9,273 nt of DNA from JBBRMQ01 sp038230775 (GTDB lineage: Bacteria > Acidobacteriota > Thermoanaerobaculia > Gp7-AA8), in contig JBBRMQ010000175.1 in NCBI GenBank assembly GCA_038230775.1, forward strand, positions 1 to 9,273. The letters are read 5' to 3'. Each line of letters opens with the position of its first letter. The stretch's first letter is position 1. Below the pieces are notes generated by a model that saw nothing but the letters and a program-made list of their open reading frames with translations, was not told the origin of the DNA and did no database searches. Below are positions 5,926-9,273 of the stretch, piece by piece. A program made the translations under genes and the position numbers.

Positions 5926-6594
5926 TCATTCGAGGTACTTCTGTTGCTTCGCGACGAGCTGCCGCCGCGCATCTTTCGCGACGTTCCGGCAATGCTCTGC
6001 TGCAGCGAGCAGCTCGCGCGCTGCTGCGCTCTCGTGATCGTCAGCATCGCGGAGTTCGCGTTCAGCTTCGTCGGCTAAGCGTTCAAGCCGGTGAACGTGT
6101 GCAACCGCGCAGTCATGTGGCATCCATCCGACGAGCTGTTCGATGCCCGCCCGAACTTCCTCGATCTCCGCATCAGTACCCTTGAGTCGGTACGGCCACT
6201 CCCAGAAAAAGCGTTGAAACTCCTCGTGAAGCGCCGCCATCCACTCGCCGGCGCCGTTCCCTTCACGCATGAACCCGAGAAACCGCTCTTCGATCAGGCG
6301 TGGTTGAAAATGAAAGACGCCGTTGCGATATCGCTTGAGCAGTTCGCAATAATCGGGATGTCGATCGAGCAGCGCTTCGATCACGTGGTCACGAAACCCG
6401 AGCTCGCGCCATCCTTCGATGACGACCCACTCAGCCGCGTACCAGAGCGACATCCGCGCGAAGAACTCGCCACCACCACTCTCGTCGGGTTCCTGCTCAT
6501 CACGCTCGAAATGTTCGTTGAGCAACCGTCGCAGGATGTCAGACCAGTGCAGGTAACGTCCCCACGACAGCAGCGCTTCGTGTTCTCGCTTCAT
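5926..6594 (-). CDS. Putative HEPN-like protein, single-gene cassette cargo
   Basis: This 222-aa protein is not recognised as a named family. It is mainly helical, with a Trp/aromatic-rich first half (SLWYAAEWVVIEGWRELGF at about 49-67). It then has LLKRYRNGVFHFQ, where R90-N91-x3-H95 matches the Rx4H active-site motif of HEPN ribonucleases, including the polar residue after Arg. Residues about 140-222 are Glu/Arg/Ala-rich and likely coiled coil. HEPN proteins often act as RNA-cleaving toxins or defence effectors; the role here is inference. The frame is open upstream into repeat copy B (to 6720), but the ATG at 6594 or GTG at 6606 is preferred because further extension only reads the repeat backwards. 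No strong ribosome binding site is visible. The gene runs opposite to recombinase 2 and is alone between the two repeats. Confidence 0.75.
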   Translation of the reverse strand: MKREHEALLSWGRYLHWSDILRRLLNEHFERDEQEPDESGGGEFFARMSLWYAAEWVVIEGWRELGFRDHVIEALLDRHPDYCELLKRYRNGVFHFQPRLIEERFLGFMREGNGAGEWMAALHEEFQRFFWEWPYRLKGTDAEIEEVRAGIEQLVGWMPHDCAVAHVHRLERLADEAERELRDADDHESAAARELLAAAEHCRNVAKDARRQLVAKQQKYLE

Positions 6595-6634
6595 CGGCAG
6601 CTCAGTCACGCCATGATCATATGCACCGCTCCCT

Positions 6635-6685
6635 AAACCACGTGACCTTCGCGAAGTGCATGCGCGCTTCCATCCGCGCCGGTGA
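6635..6685 (+). pseudogene. Remnant 3' end of a second recombinase 2 copy
   Basis: About 16 codons plus the stop are identical in protein to the C-terminus of recombinase 2, without any catalytic part. It is non-functional as a gene and best viewed as part of the duplicated site. Confidence 0.75.
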
Positions 6686-6691
6686 AACGTG

Positions 6692-6709
6692 TGCACACAA
6701 CTTTGCGCA
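6692..6709 (+). other. Candidate recombination core site B (dif-like 6-6-6)
   Basis: TGCACA, spacer CAACTT, TGCGCA. It sits at the same place in copy B as site A in copy A, with one arm mismatch. The right-hand arm pattern TGYGCARAATC is shared by both, while the spacers differ (CAAAAC versus CAACTT). Confidence 0.5.
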
Positions 6710-6842
6710 GAATCGCCCATGCTGAGATATGGTCGGCATCGACATCGTGCGTCCTGGGGCTTCTCACGAAGTCACTTTGCATCGCAAAGTGGCGCGGCCG
6801 TCGCGAGATCGTTCCGGCCGCCTTCGGCGTCTCGGTTGCGCA

Positions 6843-6906
6843 CCGGCAGCACACGGCGACTCACGCTCCTCGCACGACTCGCGAGCACGGCGCCGTGTGC
6901 CGCCGG
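6843..6906. repeat. Imperfect palindrome following repeat copy B
   Basis: CCGGCAGCACACGGCG (6843-6858) is inverted at 6891-6906 with 15 of 16 matching, around a 32-nt loop that has a weak inner CTCGC/GCGAG stem. Its sequence is unrelated to the palindrome after copy A, although the position is equivalent. Confidence 0.7.
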
Positions 6907-6997
6907 CGCGCTCGTGGCCATCTTCGGCTCACCCGTCGCGGCCGCATGAGCTACTGCTTCTCTCCTTAGCCGCTTTCTCGTAGAGTGAACCTGTACC

Positions 6998-8245
6998 GTG
7001 GCCGCTAAGAAAGGAGCTGTCCTCCTCTTCGTTCTGCTCACGCTCCTCGTGAGCAGCGCGGCCGTCGCTTCGATCCGACGCACGAGCGTTCTCGATCACC
7101 CGTCGATCGATCGTTACGCAACGAATCAAGTCGACGATGCGATGTCCATCGACAACGCGCGTCTGCTCCATCGCGCGCTCGCGCGGGCGTTACCTCCGCC
7201 GGCTCCGATCGCGAGCGTGTCGAAAAGTCGCGTCTGGATTTTTTCAGCCAACGTCGAGCTGGTGCGTCGGGTTGAACGGCCGTTAAGTCGTTCACTGCGT
7301 CGGGGTTGGGCGAGAGCTTGGCCAGGGGTGGCGGAGAATCGAACAGTTCTCACCCCTGATCCATTGGGTTACAAAGACTCGTCCAATCTTTACGCCTACT
7401 GTGCCGGCAATCCGATCGGATGCTCCGATCCGACGGGGCTCGCAGCTTCGGTTAGTCAGAGCGGGGTCATCATCGGCGCTCGACCTGACGGGACGCGCTA
7501 CAGAATCGAGCCGGGCACTGATCCTGTGGAAGCCTTGCGTACCTTAGAGAGCGACGCAGACATCAGGACCGGTGCGGAGCAGGAAGACATTCTGCGGCGG
7601 GCCGGAATGGCGACACCGTACTCGTCGGCACCTCGGCCGGGCGAGTATTTGATCGGTTCGGGGCAGCCAAACTATCGCGCATACACGCACCTGCCGAGTA
7701 ATGGGAGGTGGGTGGAAGCTGCATTCGTCGGCACGACAGGTCTGCCGCCGCAGACGCGCGAGCAGCAAATCATGTCTGGTGTAATCCAGACCGGTTCAAC
7801 TCTCGTAACCGCGTTCGTGGCTCCTAGGGCATATGCGGGAACCGTGAGCGCGGAGCCGGTCGTACGTCTGAGCGCGGGCAACGTGACGGCTCCTATTCCA
7901 ATCACCATCGCCGATCAGTGGCGGCTGCCGAATGGCAATCGACTCGATGCAAGCGGCCCGCACGACGTGTACGCGGTCGTCGATAGGGAGACACGTCAGG
8001 TCTACCACTTTGGCGAAACGGGTCGTGGCTGGGAGACGCGCGGGCGTGAATGGCAGCGAAATCTTCAGAAAGCGTACGGTCTCGATACCGATGTTGTTGC
8101 CTTGCGCACCGGCTTGTCAGGAAAGGCAGCTGCGAAGCAACTTGAGACGCGCTACATCACGACGTACGAGAAAGCGTTCGGCCGCCGCCCGTTCTACATC
8201 AATGAGCAAGGCGAAGTGATCACGATTCAGAAAACGCGGCACTGA
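6998..8245 (+). CDS. Secreted chimeric RHS C-terminal toxin with GIY-YIG-like nuclease domain
   Basis: 415 aa. Residues 1-24 form a clear Sec signal peptide: KK at 4-5, a Leu/Val core and AVA before a cleavage site after A24. Residues 25-116 match nothing I recognise. Residues 117-148 are the end of an RHS core (TPDPLGY, NLYAY, DPTGL), the usual boundary after which polymorphic toxin domains vary. Residues about 320-405 read as a GIY-YIG nuclease: DVY (Y325), YHFGET (Y336, G339), Arg in RGREW (R348/R350), Glu in LETRYI (E383) and Asn in YIN (N402). The predicted product is a DNA- or RNA-cleaving toxin. Almost the whole RHS shell is missing, so this is an orphan C-terminal tip joined to a leader. 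Third-position GC drops after about 7220, which supports a fusion. The GTG at 6998 is chosen because it gives the signal peptide; its ribosome binding site is weak. Confidence 0.78.
   Translation: MAAKKGAVLLFVLLTLLVSSAAVASIRRTSVLDHPSIDRYATNQVDDAMSIDNARLLHRALARALPPPAPIASVSKSRVWIFSANVELVRRVERPLSRSLRRGWARAWPGVAENRTVLTPDPLGYKDSSNLYAYCAGNPIGCSDPTGLAASVSQSGVIIGARPDGTRYRIEPGTDPVEALRTLESDADIRTGAEQEDILRRAGMATPYSSAPRPGEYLIGSGQPNYRAYTHLPSNGRWVEAAFVGTTGLPPQTREQQIMSGVIQTGSTLVTAFVAPRAYAGTVSAEPVVRLSAGNVTAPIPITIADQWRLPNGNRLDASGPHDVYAVVDRETRQVYHFGETGRGWETRGREWQRNLQKAYGLDTDVVALRTGLSGKAAAKQLETRYITTYEKAFGRRPFYINEQGEVITIQKTRH
7323..7358. repeat. Inverted repeat at the RHS junction
   Basis: CAGGGGT (7323-7329) pairs with ACCCCTG (7352-7358), and GAGAA (7334-7338) with TTCTC (7347-7351). 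The hairpin sits where the unrelated leader changes to RHS core sequence, so it may mark a recombination junction. Confidence 0.55.
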
Positions 8246-8246
8246 C

Positions 8247-8651
8247 ATGAAATTCGGCGTTGGATCGATGATCGCGAATCGGGCCTATCGGTCATACTCG
8301 AAGGCTGTGAGCAGACTGAGTCCGCAGCTGCGGAGACTCAAAGAGTGTGTTGAGCCGGTCCGACTCGAAGGTGAGAAGTTCGATGACATCCTCGTGTCGT
8401 TTGTCGATCAGCCGGCGCCGCACTACGAGGAAATCAAGAATCGCGACCGCACCTATCACGTCGAAGTGGCGATTCCGGAGCAGGAGTCGTACAAACCAGT
8501 CGACGATGACGCGCTGCTGCTGAAGATCGCGTCGCAGCTCCGCGAAGTAATCGAACGTGTTCCTGTGAAGGAATCGACGCGCGCGGAGCTGCTGCAACGA
8601 TTTTCGAAGTGGGAGAGTTCCATTCGGCAACAGACGATGCGAGCGGTGTAA
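8247..8651 (+). CDS. Probable immunity protein for the RHS-tip nuclease
   Basis: This 134-aa cytoplasmic-type protein has no signal peptide or membrane segment. I do not recognise its family. A basic N-terminus is followed by an acidic middle (KFDDILVSFVD, PDYEEI-like and PVDDDALLLKIASQLREVIE) and ends in a charged helix. The ATG lies one base after the toxin stop (TGA-c-ATG) with no ribosome binding site of its own, so translation is probably coupled. Toxin first with immunity directly downstream is the standard order for RHS/CDI polymorphic toxins, and function is assigned on that basis alone. Confidence 0.65.
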   Translation: MKFGVGSMIANRAYRSYSKAVSRLSPQLRRLKECVEPVRLEGEKFDDILVSFVDQPAPHYEEIKNRDRTYHVEVAIPEQESYKPVDDDALLLKIASQLREVIERVPVKESTRAELLQRFSKWESSIRQQTMRAV

Positions 8652-8663
8652 TCGCTCGCATCG
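8635..8663. terminator. Hairpin between immunity gene and xre gene
   Basis: CGATGCGAGCG (8635-8645) and CGCTCGCATCG (8653-8663) form a perfect 11-bp stem with a 7-nt loop overlapping the immunity stop codon (TAA at 8649-8651). It lies between convergent genes, as expected for a two-way terminator. It has no T-tract on the plus strand, so terminator strength is uncertain. Confidence 0.55.
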
Positions 8664-8676
8664 CGGAATCACGCCT

Positions 8677-9072
8677 TCAGGCGCGCTTCTTCATTCTCTG
8701 CTCGACATCGCCGCGGGCGAGAACGCTATCGATGAGAAGAATGACGGCATCACGGTCTCGCTTCGGCAGCTTCTGCAGATCGCGAAAACGATCGAGCAAT
8801 GGTATGTCGAGTTCGAGCTGCTGATCCTGTCGGGCATCGGTAGACTCGCCACGAAGAAGCACGTTCACGTCGATACGCAAACCGTCCGCGAGAGCCATCA
8901 GACTCTCGAGACTCGGCAGAGCCTGTCCCCGTTCATAGCGTGAGATCTGCACGAACTCGATGTTGACGCGTTCGGCCAGCACGCGCTGGCTGAAGCCGCG
9001 CGCTTCGCGCAGCTTCCTAAGTCGATTGCCGAATCCCAAGCTGAACATCGCCGTCTTCTTCTCTCGAGCCAT
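8677..9072 (-). CDS. XRE-family helix-turn-helix regulator
   Basis: 131 aa. A Cro/C1-type HTH spans about residues 14-68: LRKLREARGFSQRVLAERV, then QISRYERG (recognition helix) and PSLESLMALADGL. A helical C-terminus (about 90-125) may dimerise. The ATG at 9072 gives 131 aa; a second ATG at 9048 begins MFSLGFGNRL, is close to the HTH and has a purine-rich GAGAGAAGAAG stretch just upstream, so it is a real alternative. The gene diverges from the primase gene at 9215 across a symmetric operator-like sequence. It probably represses its own promoter and that primase, as phage and ICE repressors do. Confidence 0.88.
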   Translation of the reverse strand: MAREKKTAMFSLGFGNRLRKLREARGFSQRVLAERVNIEFVQISRYERGQALPSLESLMALADGLRIDVNVLLRGESTDARQDQQLELDIPLLDRFRDLQKLPKRDRDAVILLIDSVLARGDVEQRMKKRA

Positions 9073-9132
9073 GCCGGAACTCTACGGGCAGGTTCCAGCG
9101 GTCACCTCGAAGGTCGTGTAACTGAAGTGCTG

Positions 9133-9171
9133 TTGCTTTTAGTATAACTACTAGAGTTATACTTCGCGCAA
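9133..9171. promoter_or_regulatory. Divergent promoter with palindromic operator, xre/primase
   Basis: AGTATAACT (9141-9149) and AGTTATACT (9155-9163) are perfect 9-bp inverted arms around ACTAG, in an AT-rich island. TTGCTT (9133-9138) with TATACT (9158-9163) gives a rightward promoter. TTGCGC (9171-9166, minus) with TATACT (9146-9141, minus) gives a leftward one. Both have 19-bp spacers and place their -10 boxes inside the palindrome arms, so a bound XRE dimer would block both. Confidence 0.55.
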
Positions 9172-9214
9172 CTAACTTATTCCTCTTGACACGTTTTTTC
9201 GAAGGAGGCCGGAA

Positions 9215-9273
9215 ATGGCGCGTATCCCCCAGGAAGAGATCGATCGGATCAAACACGAGGTACGAATCGAGGA
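9215..9273 (+). CDS. CHC2-type primase, N-terminal 19 codons (3' truncated by window)
   Basis: The ATG at 9215 is preceded by a near-ideal AAGGAGG at 9202-9208, 6 nt away. The protein begins MARIPQEEIDRIKHEVRIE, which I recognise as the typical opening of CHC2 zinc-finger primases in mobile elements (an M-x-RIP-x-EEI-x-RIK pattern). The zinc-binding motif would lie beyond the window. It is the same kind of protein as the one whose C-terminal part fills bases 1-2082. Identification rests on a short stretch only. Confidence 0.6.
   Translation, partial: MARIPQEEIDRIKHEVRIE

Larger units (their letters stand above)
6635..6834 (+). repeat. Direct repeat copy B, including an orphan recombinase tail
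   Basis: This copy matches 5597-5795. It encodes KPRDLREVHARFHPRR and the stop exactly as recombinase 2 does, with a synonymous change (CCG to CCA), but nothing of the recombinase lies upstream. Similarity to copy A begins abruptly at AAACC (6635). The copies bracket the minus-strand putative HEPN gene, like the ends of an inserted cassette or the scar of a tandem duplication followed by deletion. Confidence 0.9.

Noticed and set aside
6091..6636. Plus-strand open frame of 181 codons
   Set aside because: It is antisense to the putative HEPN gene, and its protein shows no motif; the minus-strand frame has a coherent helical protein with RNxxxH.
7323..7358. tRNA 3'-end fragment on the minus strand (GTTCGATTC-like T-arm)
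   Set aside because: The T-stem does not pair in canonical register, and no acceptor partner or anticodon arm is found upstream.
9186..9191. Consensus TTGACA as the -35 of the primase promoter
   Set aside because: A -10 at normal spacing would fall on the ribosome binding site and start codon, leaving no leader; the promoter in the palindrome fits better.
1..9273. CRISPR array, rRNA or intact tRNA genes
   Set aside because: No regularly spaced 25-40 bp repeats with unique spacers and no recognisable rRNA or tRNA sequence were seen on either strand.

Overview
This is a GC-rich bacterial accessory region. It has Shine-Dalgarno starts and frequent GTG and TTG start codons. It holds recombinases, a mobile-element primase, a toxin-antitoxin pair and a toxin-immunity pair. 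The families recall soil bacteria such as Acidobacteriota, but that is only an impression, because there is no rRNA or core marker gene to place the host.

Layout, left to right. Bases 1-2082 are the C-terminal two thirds of a primase-helicase of the CHC2/Toprim mobile-element type, cut by the window edge. Near its 3' end is a run of TTCGCGG boxes at 11-bp steps. Tyrosine recombinase 1 (2079-3149) follows with a GTGA stop-start overlap. A convergent hicBA toxin-antitoxin pair occupies 3608-3166 on the minus strand. About 1.2 kb without a convincing gene (3609-4786) then holds at least four large imperfect palindromes. Tyrosine recombinase 2 (4787-5647) is next, with a clear AAGGAG ribosome binding site.

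The last 17 codons or so of recombinase 2, its stop and about 150 bp downstream form a 200-bp unit (5597-5795) that recurs at 6635-6834. Each copy carries a 6-6-6 dif-like palindrome just after the recombinase stop, and each is followed by an imperfect palindrome of unrelated sequence. Between the two copies lies one minus-strand gene (6594-5926) with an RNxxxH motif, which suggests a HEPN ribonuclease. After the second copy comes a chimeric gene (6998-8245): a signal peptide, an unrelated linker, the end of an RHS core and a C-terminal domain that reads as a GIY-YIG nuclease toxin. It is followed one base later by a probable immunity gene (8247-8651). A hairpin separates this from a minus-strand XRE-family regulator (9072-8677). 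That gene diverges, across a symmetric AT-rich operator and promoter, from the first 19 codons of another CHC2-type primase (9215 onward).

Taken together, primase and recombinase genes at both ends bracket toxin cargo and recombination-like DNA sites. My working hypothesis is an integron-like or cassette-collecting mobile element. It would be driven by short XerC/D-type recombinases whose target lies at the 3' end of the recombinase gene itself. That mechanism is inference; the repeats, motifs and gene order can be read directly from the sequence.
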